Assembly: GCA_012523465.1 (NCBI GenBank)
Contig: JAAYIK010000015.1
Span: 144,695-208,694, forward strand
Direction of reading: 5' to 3'
DNA from: Lysobacteraceae bacterium
GTDB taxonomy: Bacteria > Pseudomonadota > Gammaproteobacteria > Nitrococcales > AK92
Length of the DNA stretch: 64,000 bases
Shown here: piece by piece, positions 41,271-49,846 of the stretch
How positions within the stretch are numbered: position 1 is the stretch's first letter
Layout: the number at the start of each line of letters is the position of its first letter
Notes under the pieces: model-generated
What the model was told of the DNA's origin: nothing
Databases searched by the model: none
The model's input: only the letters and a program-made list of their open reading frames with translations
Translations under genes and position numbers: made by a program

Positions 41271-42629
41271 ATGTTGGTGACTGAAACGAAAGCGGCGCAG
41301 GCTGGACTGCCGCCGCAGGAAACTTTGGAAGAGCTGGTCAGCCTGGCGCTGGCCGAGGCCAGGAAGCAGGGTGCCAGCGCGGCCGAGGCCGGCGTGGGCG
41401 TGGACATCGGCCTGTCGGTGAACGTGCGCCGGGGCGAGGTGGACACCCTGGAGCACCAGCGCGACCGCGGGATCGGTGTCACAGTCTATTTCGGCCACCG
41501 CAAGGGGAGCGCCAGCTCCTCGGACTTCCGCCGCGAGTCCATCATCGAAACCGTGCAGTCGGCCTGCGCCATCGCCCGCCATACCTCGGAGGACCCCTGC
41601 CAGGGGCTGGCCGACCCGGACCTGCTAGCGCGCGAGATACCGGACCTGGACCTTTATCACCCCTGGGATCTGGATGCGGAGGAGGCGATCCGCATCGCCC
41701 GCGACTGCGAGGCGGTAGCCCTGGCGGCCGACCCGCGCATCTGTAACTCGGACGGTGCCAGCCTCTCCACCTATTCCGGCATCCGGGTCTATGGCAACAC
41801 CAACGATTTCCTTGCCGGTTACAAAACCAGCCGGCATAGCCTGAGCTGCATGGTGGTCGGCAAGGAAGGCGACGCCATGCAGCGGGATTACTGGTACACC
41901 GTCTCCCGCGTCCCCGAGGAGCTCGAGGACGCCGAGAGCGTCGGCCGCAAGGCGGCCGAGCGCACCCTTAAGCGCCTGGGTGCCCGCCGCCTAAAGACCT
42001 GCACTGCGCCGGTGCTGTACGCGCCGGAAGTGGCGCGGGGGGTGCTGGCGCATTTCATCTCCGCCATCAGCGGCGGCGCCTTGTACCGCAAGGCGAGCTT
42101 CCTGCTCGATCACCTGGGCAAGCAGGTGTTCCCTGGGTTCGTGCGCATCGAGGAGCAGCCGCATCGCCCGCGCGGGCTGGGCAGCGCGCCTTTCGACCAG
42201 GAAGGCGTGGCGACCCGACAGCGGGTGCTGGTCGAGGACGGCGTGTTGCAGGGCTACGTGCTGTCCAGCTACTCGGCGCGCAAGCTGGGCATGCGCAGCA
42301 CCGGCAACGCTGGCGGCGTGCACAACCTGGTGATCCAGCCCGGCGAGCGGGACTTCCGCGGCATGCTGAAGGAGCTGGATCGAGGCTTGCTGGTGACCGA
42401 GCTGATGGGGCAGGGGGTGAACATCACCACCGGCGACTACTCGCGCGGCGCCAGCGGTTTCTGGGTGGAGAACGGCGAGATCGCCTATCCCGTCGAGGAA
42501 ATCACCGTGGCCGGCAACCTGCGTGACATGTTCCAGCGCCTGCGCGCCGTCGGCAATGACGTCGACCCCCGCGGTAACATTCTCACCGGCTCGCTATTGA
42601 TCGACGGCATGACCATCGCCGGGGAGTGA
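41271..42629 (+). CDS. pmbA: Metalloprotease partner PmbA/TldE (452 aa)
   Basis: This is the non-catalytic partner of TldD; it shares the fold but lacks the HExxxH motif. Family segments include NVRRGEVDTLEHQRDRGIGV, GALYRKASFLLDHLG, STGNAGGVHNLVIQPG and the terminal GSLLIDGMTIAGE. The ATG follows AGGAGTGGCG; a GTG two codons upstream is weaker. It is directly downstream of tldD, which supports the heterodimer. A strong hairpin follows. Confidence 0.94.
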   Translation: MLVTETKAAQAGLPPQETLEELVSLALAEARKQGASAAEAGVGVDIGLSVNVRRGEVDTLEHQRDRGIGVTVYFGHRKGSASSSDFRRESIIETVQSACAIARHTSEDPCQGLADPDLLAREIPDLDLYHPWDLDAEEAIRIARDCEAVALAADPRICNSDGASLSTYSGIRVYGNTNDFLAGYKTSRHSLSCMVVGKEGDAMQRDYWYTVSRVPEELEDAESVGRKAAERTLKRLGARRLKTCTAPVLYAPEVARGVLAHFISAISGGALYRKASFLLDHLGKQVFPGFVRIEEQPHRPRGLGSAPFDQEGVATRQRVLVEDGVLQGYVLSSYSARKLGMRSTGNAGGVHNLVIQPGERDFRGMLKELDRGLLVTELMGQGVNITTGDYSRGASGFWVENGEIAYPVEEITVAGNLRDMFQRLRAVGNDVDPRGNILTGSLLIDGMTIAGE

Positions 42630-42637
42630 CGCACTCG

Positions 42638-42666
42638 CGATCCCCGCCCGCGCAGGGCGGGGATCG
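42638..42666. terminator. Bidirectional terminator between pmbA and the HPr gene
   Basis: A perfect 12-bp GC-rich stem (CGATCCCCGCCC / GGGCGGGGATCG) with a 5-base loop lies between convergent transcripts. No T-run is seen, so function is inferred from the stem and position. Confidence 0.6.
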
Positions 42667-42822
42667 TATGGGCTCGAGCCCCGACGTGGTGGCCGCCGTC
42701 CGTCCATCCCCGCGCCCTTGGTTCCGTGTGAGCATGAGAGCTGGAGAAGGGCCGCTCGGCTTTCACGGTGGACAGGGACAAGGCGCTGCATCCGGCACGG
42801 CCTTTCTGCCGTCGCGCCGGCG

Positions 42823-43092
42823 CTATTCGGCTTCCCCGAAGCGGTTGTTGACTAGGCTTTCCAGGGCGTCGAGGGCGGCGTCGGCGTCAGGACCTTCGGC
42901 GGTGAGGATTAGCCTGGTGCCGCGGCTGGCGGCCAGCATCATGATGCTCATGATGCTCTTGCCGTTGGCTTCACGATTGTCCTTGCGCAAGCGGATCTCG
43001 GAGCTGAAGGTCGAGGCGAGGGTGACGAATTTGCTGGCGGCACGGGCATGCAGCCCGAGCTTGTTGATCACCTGGATCTCTCGGCTCGGCAC
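42823..43092 (-). CDS. ptsH: Phosphocarrier protein HPr/NPr (89 aa)
   Basis: This small phosphotransfer protein has the active H15 in NKLGLHARAA and the regulatory Ser46 in NGKSIMSIMMLAA. Ser46 matters because an HPr kinase is encoded two genes upstream. The start is a GTG with AGAGGA eight bases before it. It is the last gene of the kdsD-to-ptsH polycistron. No Enzyme I or sugar permease is in the window, so the protein probably acts in regulation rather than sugar uptake (NPr-like). Confidence 0.92.
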   Translation of the reverse strand: MPSREIQVINKLGLHARAASKFVTLASTFSSEIRLRKDNREANGKSIMSIMMLAASRGTRLILTAEGPDADAALDALESLVNNRFGEAE

Positions 43093-43121
43093 GCGTCGGT
43101 TCCTCTGGCAGTGGAAAGCGC

Positions 43122-43514
43122 TCAGTCGCAGAAAGCCTGCATGACGCCGTCGCGTCCGCCGCTGAGGGCCTTGCTGGCTAGCTCGCGCAGGCTCAGGTGG
43201 GGATAGTTCAGCACCCGCAGCAGCATGGGCAGATTGAGGCCGGCTACGACGGCGGTCCGGTGCTTGTAGCGCAGGGCGCAGGCGATGTTGCTGGGGGTCG
43301 AGCCGTAGGCATCGGTGAGGATGAGCACGCCGTCGCCACTGTCGAGCTCGGCGATCATGCGCTCGCTGTTCTTCCGTATGACGTCGGGATCGGCGCTGGC
43401 GCCAACATCCAGACAGCCCACCCGCAAGGGGTGGTCGGGGAAGGTGGCGGTGGCGACCTTCAGCAAGGCTTCGCCGACGCCGGCATGGGTAATCAGCAGC
43501 AGGCCTACGCTCAT
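43122..43514 (-). CDS. EIIA-Man-type PTS domain protein (130 aa)
   Basis: This is a stand-alone mannose-family IIA domain. The phosphorylatable H10 lies in LLLITHAGVG, and the GVLILTDAYGSTPSN loop is the second family block. No IIB, IIC or IID partners are adjacent, so a signalling role with HPr is likely, as described for lone EIIA-Man proteins in other proteobacteria. The ATG overlaps the rapZ stop. It is absent from the E. coli version of this operon. Confidence 0.9.
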   Translation of the reverse strand: MSVGLLLITHAGVGEALLKVATATFPDHPLRVGCLDVGASADPDVIRKNSERMIAELDSGDGVLILTDAYGSTPSNIACALRYKHRTAVVAGLNLPMLLRVLNYPHLSLRELASKALSGGRDGVMQAFCD

Positions 43515-44368
43515 CCCAGCTCTCTGTGGCTCAGCAGGACGTTGTCCGCTTCCTGACGAAAATGCTCGGCCAGCCGTTCGGCGAGGTAAACCGAGCGATG
43601 CTGGCCACCGGTGCAGCCGATGGCGACGGTCAGGTAGCTGCGGCCTTCACGCTGAAAATGGGGTAGCCAGGTCGCAATGAAATCCCGGATTTGGCAGTAC
43701 ATCCGCTCGACGCTCTCCTGGCTCTCCAGATAGGCGCGGACCTCGGGGTCGCGCCCGGTCAGGGGCCGCAGCCGCGGCTCCCAGTGCGGGTTGGGCAGAC
43801 AGCGAACGTCGAATACGTAATCGGCATCCTTGGGCACGCCGTGCTTGAAGCCAAAAGAGGTGAACTGGAGCGAGAGCGTGCTGCTGTTGCGCCGGTCCAT
43901 GCGGCTGCGAATGATCTCGCGCAGCTGATGAACATTGGTGGTGGATGTGTCGATGACAAGGTCCGCCCGCTCAAGTATGGGCGCCAGCAGCTCCGCTTCC
44001 CGCTTGATGGCCTCGCCCAACGGCACGTTGGGTAGGCTTAGCGGGTGGCGGCGGCGGGTTTCGCTGAAGCGCTTGATGAGGGTGTCCTCGGACGCCTGCA
44101 GGAACAGGATTTCGCTCTTGAGGCCTCGCTCCTTGAGCTCGTCGATCACCAGCGGGAACTGCGACAGGTCCTCGATGGCGTTGCGGGCGTCGATGCCGAC
44201 GGCGTAGCGGTCTTGCGACTTGCCCCGTGCTTCCGTGATGTGGCGGCCAAAATCGCCCAGCAGGCCGATCGGGAGGTTGTCGATGCAGTAGAAGCCGATG
44301 TCTTCCAGCGTGTGCAGGGCAACACTCTTGCCCGAGCCGGACAGTCCACTGACGATGACGAGCTTCAT
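43511..44368 (-). CDS. rapZ: RNase adapter protein RapZ (285 aa)
   Basis: This is a P-loop protein that in E. coli guides RNase E to the sRNA GlmZ and so controls glucosamine-6-phosphate synthase. The Walker A GLSGSGKS is at residues 8-15. The C-terminal half carries the RNA-binding region with FGFKHGVPKDADYVFDVRCLPNP and IGCTGGQHRSVYLAE. The ATG overlaps the hprK stop. Gene order ptsN-hprK-rapZ links it to the phosphotransferase chain. Confidence 0.95.
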   Translation of the reverse strand: MKLVIVSGLSGSGKSVALHTLEDIGFYCIDNLPIGLLGDFGRHITEARGKSQDRYAVGIDARNAIEDLSQFPLVIDELKERGLKSEILFLQASEDTLIKRFSETRRRHPLSLPNVPLGEAIKREAELLAPILERADLVIDTSTTNVHQLREIIRSRMDRRNSSTLSLQFTSFGFKHGVPKDADYVFDVRCLPNPHWEPRLRPLTGRDPEVRAYLESQESVERMYCQIRDFIATWLPHFQREGRSYLTVAIGCTGGQHRSVYLAERLAEHFRQEADNVLLSHRELG

Positions 44369-44889
44369 CAATCTTCCTTTCCCCCTGGCCCCTGTGCCGT
44401 GGTCCCTGGCCAAGTGGCCTGCACGCCCGGCTTGGCGTGCATCTTGACCGCGGTTTCTACCAGCAGCGGGAGGTCGCGGTTGCCCATGGCCGGAAGCCGC
44501 AAGCATGGGATGGTGATTCCCATTATAGAACGATTGCTCCAGTCGACCATCAGGGGGTCGGCGGGGGGTGGGGCGGCGATCAGGGCGATCTCAAGATCGA
44601 TCCGCTGCGAGGCGCGAAGCCGGTCGTGCCCGAACAGCTCGGCGACGTCGAGCACGCCCAGGCCACGGATTGCCAGCAGCCCGCGCAGGGCCTCCGGACA
44701 GCGCCCATGCAGTTCGCCATGGTGCAGGAAAAGCTCGACCGCGTCGTCAGCAATCAGCTGGTGGCCGCGGTCAAGCAGGCCGAGGACGATGTCGCTTTTG
44801 CCGGTGCCGCTGTCGCCGGTCAGCAGCAGTCCGCGGCCGGCGACGGCAAGCAGCGTTCCGGGGACGGTGGCGATGGCATTGGGGGACAC
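44368..44889 (-). CDS. hprK: HPr kinase/phosphorylase, kinase domain only (173 aa)
   Basis: The protein has the HprK P-loop GDSGTGKS at residues 25-32, followed by HQLIADDAVEL, RGLGVLDVAELFG and RIDLEIAL, all from the C-terminal kinase/phosphorylase domain. The N-terminal domain of the usual 310-residue enzyme is absent. There is no room for it, because the intact ptsN stop lies two bases upstream. The predicted role is phosphorylation of HPr on Ser46. The P-loop and aspartate region look intact, so activity is plausible but not certain. The start is GTG with a poor ribosome site, suggesting coupling to ptsN translation. Confidence 0.85.
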   Translation of the reverse strand: MSPNAIATVPGTLLAVAGRGLLLTGDSGTGKSDIVLGLLDRGHQLIADDAVELFLHHGELHGRCPEALRGLLAIRGLGVLDVAELFGHDRLRASQRIDLEIALIAAPPPADPLMVDWSNRSIMGITIPCLRLPAMGNRDLPLLVETAVKMHAKPGVQATWPGTTAQGPGGKED

Positions 44890-44891
44890 GG

Positions 44892-45359
44892 TCAGCTCGA
44901 GCGGGCGGCTTCCCAGGCGAGCAGGTTCTGGAAGATGGCGTCCGGCTCGATGGGTTGACGCAACCGCTGGCAGAGTTCCTGGTCGCTGAACATCTCGGCC
45001 AGGTCGGCGAGGATTTGCAGGTGCTCGTCGGTGAAGTGCTCCGGCACCACGAGCGCGAACAGCAGGTCGACTGGCTGGCGGTCGAAGGCATCGAACTCGA
45101 CGCCCTGGGTCAGCCTGAGGAATCCCCCGCGAGCTTCCTGCAGCCGCTCCAGGCGGGCGTGGGGCAGGGCGACGCCGTGTCCCAGGCCGGTGCTGCCCAG
45201 CCGTTCGCGGCCGATCAGTCTGTTAAGAACGGCTGCTGCCGGAATGCCGCCAGCTTCATCGGCCAGCATTTCGCTCATGATTTCCAGCGCTTTTTTCTTG
45301 CTGGTGACGTCGGAGACGACGCGAATCCGCTCTTTGGTCAGCAGGTCGGTGATCTTCAT
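44892..45359 (-). CDS. ptsN: Nitrogen-regulatory PTS EIIA protein PtsN (155 aa)
   Basis: This is the terminal acceptor of the nitrogen phosphotransferase chain. It controls potassium transport and other targets in other bacteria. The phosphorylatable histidine is H67 in GHGVALPHARLE. The length and the starting MKITDLL match the family. It lies between hpf and hprK in the rpoN operon, the conserved place in gammaproteobacteria. Confidence 0.95.
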   Translation of the reverse strand: MKITDLLTKERIRVVSDVTSKKKALEIMSEMLADEAGGIPAAAVLNRLIGRERLGSTGLGHGVALPHARLERLQEARGGFLRLTQGVEFDAFDRQPVDLLFALVVPEHFTDEHLQILADLAEMFSDQELCQRLRQPIEPDAIFQNLLAWEAARSS

Positions 45360-45410
45360 CGTGTCACGCCGCGACGCCCGAGGACGTCGCGGCGGTCGCT
45401 CCTTTGCAGA

Positions 45411-45746
45411 TCAGGTGGTTGCATTCAGTTGCGCTTTGAGGGCCGCGCCCTCGCCGCGGTTGTGGCTACCGCTTTTTTCCTTGTACTTAGTCAGCTGACG
45501 GTCGACGCGGTCGATCAGGCCGTCGATTGCCGCATACATATCCTCATGCACCATGTTGGCGTATAGGGTGGTCCCTCGCAGCTGGATGGTGGCATCCGCT
45601 TTCTGTTCAAGCTTGTTTACGGAAAGTACGACGTTGACGTTGATGACGTTGTCGGCGCGCTGCAGCAGCCGCTGGAACTTGGACTGAACGTAGTCGCGCA
45701 GAGAGGGGGTGATCTCGACGTGGTGCCCGGTTAGGTTGATATGCAT
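45411..45746 (-). CDS. hpf: Ribosome hibernation-promoting factor HPF (111 aa)
   Basis: This short-type ribosome-binding factor helps form inactive 100S dimers in stationary phase. The family pattern is clear: INLTGHHVEITPSLRDYV at the start, then LRGTTLYANMVHEDMYAAIDGLIDRVDRQL. A good AAAGGAGG site precedes the ATG. It follows rpoN by 20 bases and is probably cotranscribed. Confidence 0.95.
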   Translation of the reverse strand: MHINLTGHHVEITPSLRDYVQSKFQRLLQRADNVINVNVVLSVNKLEQKADATIQLRGTTLYANMVHEDMYAAIDGLIDRVDRQLTKYKEKSGSHNRGEGAALKAQLNATT

Positions 45747-45766
45747 AGGGAGGCCCTCCTTTCGAG

Positions 45767-47275
45767 CTAACGCAGTCTCCTGCGTTCAGTGGACGAAGCG
45801 ATATTCATCGCTTCGCGGTACTTCGCGACTGTTCGTCTGGCAACGTCGATGCCTTCTTCCCGCAGCAGCTCGGCAATGCGGTTGTCGCTCAACGGGTTGG
45901 CCGGGTCCTCGGCGGCGATCAGGCGGCGAATGCGGGCCCGGATCGCGGTGGCCGAAGCCTCGTCGCCGTCGGTGGTCATGACGTGACTGGAGAAGAAGTA
46001 CTTGAATTCGAAGGTGCCCCGGGGAGTGTGCATGTATTTTTGCGTGGTGATGCGGGAAATGGTCGATTCGTGCATTCCGACTTCCTCGGCCACTTCACGC
46101 AGCACCAGCGGCTGCATGTGCTCTTCCCCGTGGTCGAAAAAACTCTGCTGCCTGTCGACGATGCAGCGGGCAACCTTGAGCAGGGTCTCGTTGCGGGAGC
46201 GCAGGCTTTTGATGAGCCAGCGGGCTTCCTGGAGATGGTTGCGCAGGGTGGTGTTGTCGGCGCTGTTGTCGGCGCGGCGTACCAGGCTGGCGTAGTAGCT
46301 GTTGATGCGGATGCGAGGCAAGGCGTCCTGGTTCAGCTCGGCATGCCACTTGCCGTTCAGGCGGCGCACGATGACGTCCGGGATCACATAGTCGACGCGC
46401 TGGTCGGAGATGCTGGACCCCGGGCGGGGGTTCAGCGTCTGGATCAGCGCCATGGTCGACTGGAGGTCGGACTCGCTGATTTTCATCCTGCGCATAAGTT
46501 GAGAGTACTGCCGATTGGACAGCAGGTCTAGATGCTCCGAGAGCAGTGTTTTGGCTTGCTCAAGATATGGAGTCGCCGGATCGAGCTGCTCAAGCTGCAC
46601 CAAGAGGGCCTCAGCCGGGTCACGGGCTGCCACGCCGACCGGGTCGAAGCGCTGGATGCGGCGCAGCACCGGCAGGACGTCGCTTTCCTCCAGCTCCCAC
46701 TCCGGCGGCAGGCTGGCGATGATGTCGTCCAAGTCGCAGCTGAGATAGCCATCGTCGCGGACGGCGTCGACGATGGCTTCGGCGATGGCGCGCTCGCGTT
46801 CGGTGAAGTTGCTCAGATGTACCTGCCACAGCAGGTGCTCCTGCAGGCTGCCGGTGGAGGCAGGCTGGTTGACCAGCGGGTCGTAGTCGTCCTCGGGGGT
46901 GCTAGCGCTGTAGCTGGTGGAGCCGTCGAAGATGTCCTCCCAGCGCGCGTCCACCGGCAGCTCCTCGGGGATGGCGTCGGCTGCGGCAGCGTTCGGCTCC
47001 TCGTGCTGCAGGGACTCGGCTTCGAGCGTTGCCGGCTCGGCGCTGGCGGTTGGCTCCGGCACGAATTCGTCGTTGTCCTCCAGCAGCGAAGCCTGATCGT
47101 CGTCGTCGAATTCGTCGGCAGGCTCCAGCATCAGGTTGGAGTCCAGGGCCTGCTGAATCTCGGTATGCAGCTCCAGCGTGGAAAGCTGCAGCAGGCGGAT
47201 GGCCTGCTGCAGCTGCGGTGTCATCGTCAACTGCTGGCCCAGCTTGAGCTGCAGGGATTGCTTCATGCTTGCCAT
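45767..47275 (-). CDS. rpoN: RNA polymerase sigma-54 factor RpoN (502 aa)
   Basis: This is the alternative sigma factor that needs AAA+ activators and reads -24/-12 promoters. Region I (MKQSLQLKLGQQLTMTPQLQ and the LLQLS segment) binds activators. An acidic region II follows at about 60-130. The C-terminal RpoN box ARRTVAKYRE is complete. Of several possible starts, the ATG at 47275 has GTGAGG eight bases upstream; MKQS three codons later is an alternative. It sits after lptB in the same direction, with a 181-base gap that may hold its own promoter. Confidence 0.96.
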   Translation of the reverse strand: MASMKQSLQLKLGQQLTMTPQLQQAIRLLQLSTLELHTEIQQALDSNLMLEPADEFDDDDQASLLEDNDEFVPEPTASAEPATLEAESLQHEEPNAAAADAIPEELPVDARWEDIFDGSTSYSASTPEDDYDPLVNQPASTGSLQEHLLWQVHLSNFTERERAIAEAIVDAVRDDGYLSCDLDDIIASLPPEWELEESDVLPVLRRIQRFDPVGVAARDPAEALLVQLEQLDPATPYLEQAKTLLSEHLDLLSNRQYSQLMRRMKISESDLQSTMALIQTLNPRPGSSISDQRVDYVIPDVIVRRLNGKWHAELNQDALPRIRINSYYASLVRRADNSADNTTLRNHLQEARWLIKSLRSRNETLLKVARCIVDRQQSFFDHGEEHMQPLVLREVAEEVGMHESTISRITTQKYMHTPRGTFEFKYFFSSHVMTTDGDEASATAIRARIRRLIAAEDPANPLSDNRIAELLREEGIDVARRTVAKYREAMNIASSTERRRLR

Positions 47276-47456
47276 GAGCCGTGCCTCACTCGCTGGGTCC
47301 AATCGAAAATTCTGAAATGTGATTCGTCATATATGTTTTCGGCAGCCCCATGACGGCGGCTTGCCTTGATGCTAGCCCAAAAACGGGCGCTGAGAGAACG
47401 GCCGCAGGCTGACAGCATCCATGACGCGCGCTGCCCGACGTTCCTGCTCCGCCGCC

Positions 47457-48182
47457 TTACATGCGGACGTGCTCGCCCAGATAGACGGCGCGCACCCGTT
47501 GGTCGGCGAGGATTTCTTCCGCGGTCCCGGAGGCAATGACTTGGCCGTCGCCGAGGATGTAGGCGCGCTGACAGATGCCGAGGGTCTCGCGGACGTTGTG
47601 GTCGGTGATCAGCACGCCGATTCCGCGCTCGGCGAGGTGACGGATGATGCCCTGGATGTCCAGCACCGAGATGGGGTCGACGCCGGCGAAGGGCTCGTCG
47701 AGCAGAATGAAGCGCGGATTGGCGGCGAGCGCCCGGGCGATCTCGACCCGGCGGCGCTCGCCGCCGGAGAGGCTGATGCCGCGCGAGTCGCGCAGATGGC
47801 CGACGTTGAATTCGCTGAGCAGATTGTCCAGCTCCTGCCGCCGCTGCTCGGCCGAGAGCTCCTTGCGCAGCTCCAGCACCGACATGATGTTCTCCGCCAC
47901 GGTCAGCTTGCGAAAGATGGACGCTTCTTGCGGCAGATAGCCGATGCCGCGGCGGGCGCGCAGGTGCATCGGCAGGTTGGTGATGTCCTCGCCGCCGAGC
48001 TCGATGCGTCCGCTGTCCGGCATCACCAGCCCGACGATCATGTAGAAGCAGGTGGTCTTGCCGGCACCGTTGGGGCCGAGCAGGCCGACGATCTCGCCGC
48101 TGTCGACGGTCAGCGACGCTTCCCGCACCACCTGGCGCCGGCGATAGCTTTTGGCGAGCTTGCTAGCAACCAGCTTGGTCAT
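47457..48182 (-). CDS. lptB: LPS export ABC transporter ATP-binding protein LptB (241 aa)
   Basis: This ATPase of the LptB2FGC complex drives LPS from the inner membrane to the LptA bridge. Walker A is GPNGAGKTT, the signature [15 protein letters not shown] and Walker [14 protein letters not shown]. The length is standard. Its ATG overlaps the lptA stop by four bases. The membrane partners LptF and LptG are not in the window. Confidence 0.96.
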   Translation of the reverse strand: MTKLVASKLAKSYRRRQVVREASLTVDSGEIVGLLGPNGAGKTTCFYMIVGLVMPDSGRIELGGEDITNLPMHLRARRGIGYLPQEASIFRKLTVAENIMSVLELRKELSAEQRRQELDNLLSEFNVGHLRDSRGISLSGGERRRVEIARALAANPRFILLDEPFAGVDPISVLDIQGIIRHLAERGIGVLITDHNVRETLGICQRAYILGDGQVIASGTAEEILADQRVRAVYLGEHVRM

Positions 48183-48739
48183 CGGCCGTCGTCGCTTTGC
48201 TGCTCGTTGGCGCCTTCCTTGGCGGGATGGATGACGATGCGGACGCGCTGCTCGCTGCCTTCGGCGGATTCCGCGGTCACGGTGTCCTGCCGCATGTCGT
48301 AGCGGATGGTATCGCCGGTCAGTTCGTTCTTGCCCTGGGTCAGCACCGCGTTGCCTCGGAGCAGGATGTAGCCCGGCTCCTGGGGGTGGTATTCCATGTA
48401 AGAGGCGCGGGCGTGCACGTATTCCGTCTGCCCTTCGGGCAGCTGGCGGAAGGTGGCGTTGCGGCCTTCCGCGATGGCTCGCGCCAGCTCGCCGTCCGGC
48501 GTGGTGTAGACGGTCATCTTGTCGGCGGTGATGCGCATGGTCCCCTGGGTGAACACGACATTGCCGGTGTAGACGCCCACACCGGTGGCGTTGTTCATTT
48601 CCGCGTGGTCGGCGGTCAGCTCCATGGGCTGCGAGGAGTCGCCGCCCGACCTTGGGGCGGCGCTGGCCAGGCTTGCGGCGGGCATGGCCAGCAGGCCTGC
48701 CAGCAGCAGGGAGAGCAGGCTATTCGCTCGGCGGCACAT
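48179..48739 (-). CDS. lptA: Periplasmic LPS-bridge protein LptA (186 aa)
   Basis: This is a periplasmic beta-jellyroll protein that links LptC to LptD. A signal peptide ends near residue 27 ([13 protein letters not shown]). The mature part contains [20 protein letters not shown] and the typical [25 protein letters not shown] strands. I start at the ATG at 48739, which has AGAGGG upstream and gives a clean signal peptide; it overlaps the end of lptC by 20 bases. A longer frame upstream adds non-family residues. Confidence 0.93.
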   Translation of the reverse strand: MCRRANSLLSLLLAGLLAMPAASLASAAPRSGGDSSQPMELTADHAEMNNATGVGVYTGNVVFTQGTMRITADKMTVYTTPDGELARAIAEGRNATFRQLPEGQTEYVHARASYMEYHPQEPGYILLRGNAVLTQGKNELTGDTIRYDMRQDTVTAESAEGSEQRVRIVIHPAKEGANEQQSDDGR

Positions 48740-49292
48740 GGAGCCCTCTGACTTCCGATAACAGCACATAGCGTTCTTCATCCAGGAAAACCTGGGCGCC
48801 GACGCCGGTCAGCCGGCTCTTCTCCTGCCGGACCAGCACGGGGGCCGCGGTTTCCGCGTATTTTTGCGGCGGGCGCAGATAAACCTCGCTGGTGTCGATG
48901 ACGACTTCCTGATTGGCCGGGGAGCGCGGGCGCCACAGACGCACCTCGCCCAGCAGCAGAGCCTCGTCGCCGTCGGCCCAGATGCGGCCGCGCTCGGCCT
49001 CGCCGCGCCAGGGCTCGCCGGTTTCGGTATACAGCACCATGGTCGGCTGCTGGAGCAGCCAGACGTCGTCGTCCGGATGGTGGGTCATGCGGACGGCGGT
49101 GGCGCGGTACTCTGGCCGGCCCCGGGCGTCGGTCTGCAGCAGACGGGCGCCGGTCACATAATAGTCCGTCCCGGCGGCCTCATCACGCACCGTCGGCGTC
49201 TCCGGCTCCGGCTTGCCGAGCAGCTGCCACCCCAGCAAACCGGCGGCTGCCAGCGCCGCCAGTGCGAGCACGATCTGGTTAAACCTGGGCAT
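48720..49292 (-). CDS. lptC: LPS export protein LptC (190 aa)
   Basis: This is a bitopic inner-membrane protein. One N-terminal helix (about residues 7-25) anchors a periplasmic jellyroll that receives LPS from LptB2FG and passes it to LptA. Recognisable segments are DYYVTGARLLQTDARGRP and GEVRLWRP; the rest is divergent, as usual for LptC. It overlaps kdsC by 14 bases at its start and lptA by 20 bases at its end. Confidence 0.9.
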   Translation of the reverse strand: MPRFNQIVLALAALAAAGLLGWQLLGKPEPETPTVRDEAAGTDYYVTGARLLQTDARGRPEYRATAVRMTHHPDDDVWLLQQPTMVLYTETGEPWRGEAERGRIWADGDEALLLGEVRLWRPRSPANQEVVIDTSEVYLRPPQKYAETAAPVLVRQEKSRLTGVGAQVFLDEERYVLLSEVRGLHVPPSE

Positions 49293-49842
49293 ATTGTTCC
49301 AGCAGCGGCCCGAGCTTGTTCTGGGCGGTCAGGATCAGCTCGCAGAGCTCGCGCACGGCGCCCCGGCCGCCGCCGCGGCGGGCCTGCCAGTGGCAGTGCT
49401 GCGCCACCCAGGGGTGGCCGTCGGCGACGGTGGCGGCGAAGCCAACGCGGCGCAGCACCGGCAGGTCGATGAGGTCGTCGCCCATGTAGGCGACCTGCTC
49501 CGGCGCCAGCTGCAGTTGCTGGAGCAGCCCCTGCAGCGCCGGCCACTTGGCATCGCGGCCTTGCAGCACGTGCAGCAGGCCGAGCTCTTCCGCTCGCCGT
49601 TGCACGATGTCGCTGCGGCGCGCGGTCAGCAGGGCGACCTCGATCCCGCTGCGGCGGAGCATGCTGATGCCGAGGCCGTCGTGGATGTGGAATGCCTTTT
49701 GCAGCTCGCCTTGCGGGCCCATGTAGATATGGCCGTCGGTGAGCACGCCGTCCACGTCCAGCACCAGCAGGCGCACCTTGGCTGCCCGCTGCAGCACGTC
49801 GGCTGCCGGCAGGCTGAAATAGGCTTCAGGAATCGCGGTCAT
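49279..49842 (-). CDS. kdsC: KDO 8-phosphate phosphatase KdsC (187 aa)
   Basis: This HAD-family phosphatase removes phosphate from KDO-8-P in lipid A-KDO synthesis. The nucleophile motif LLVLDVDGVLTDG lies at about residues 24-36. The later motifs are LLTARRS, the lysine region GRDAKWPAL and GDDLIDLPVLRRVG. It is a single-domain protein of normal size. The ATG at 49842 lies four bases after the kdsD stop. Confidence 0.95.
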   Translation of the reverse strand: MTAIPEAYFSLPAADVLQRAAKVRLLVLDVDGVLTDGHIYMGPQGELQKAFHIHDGLGISMLRRSGIEVALLTARRSDIVQRRAEELGLLHVLQGRDAKWPALQGLLQQLQLAPEQVAYMGDDLIDLPVLRRVGFAATVADGHPWVAQHCHWQARRGGGRGAVRELCELILTAQNKLGPLLEQYAQV

Positions 49843-49846
49843 CGCT

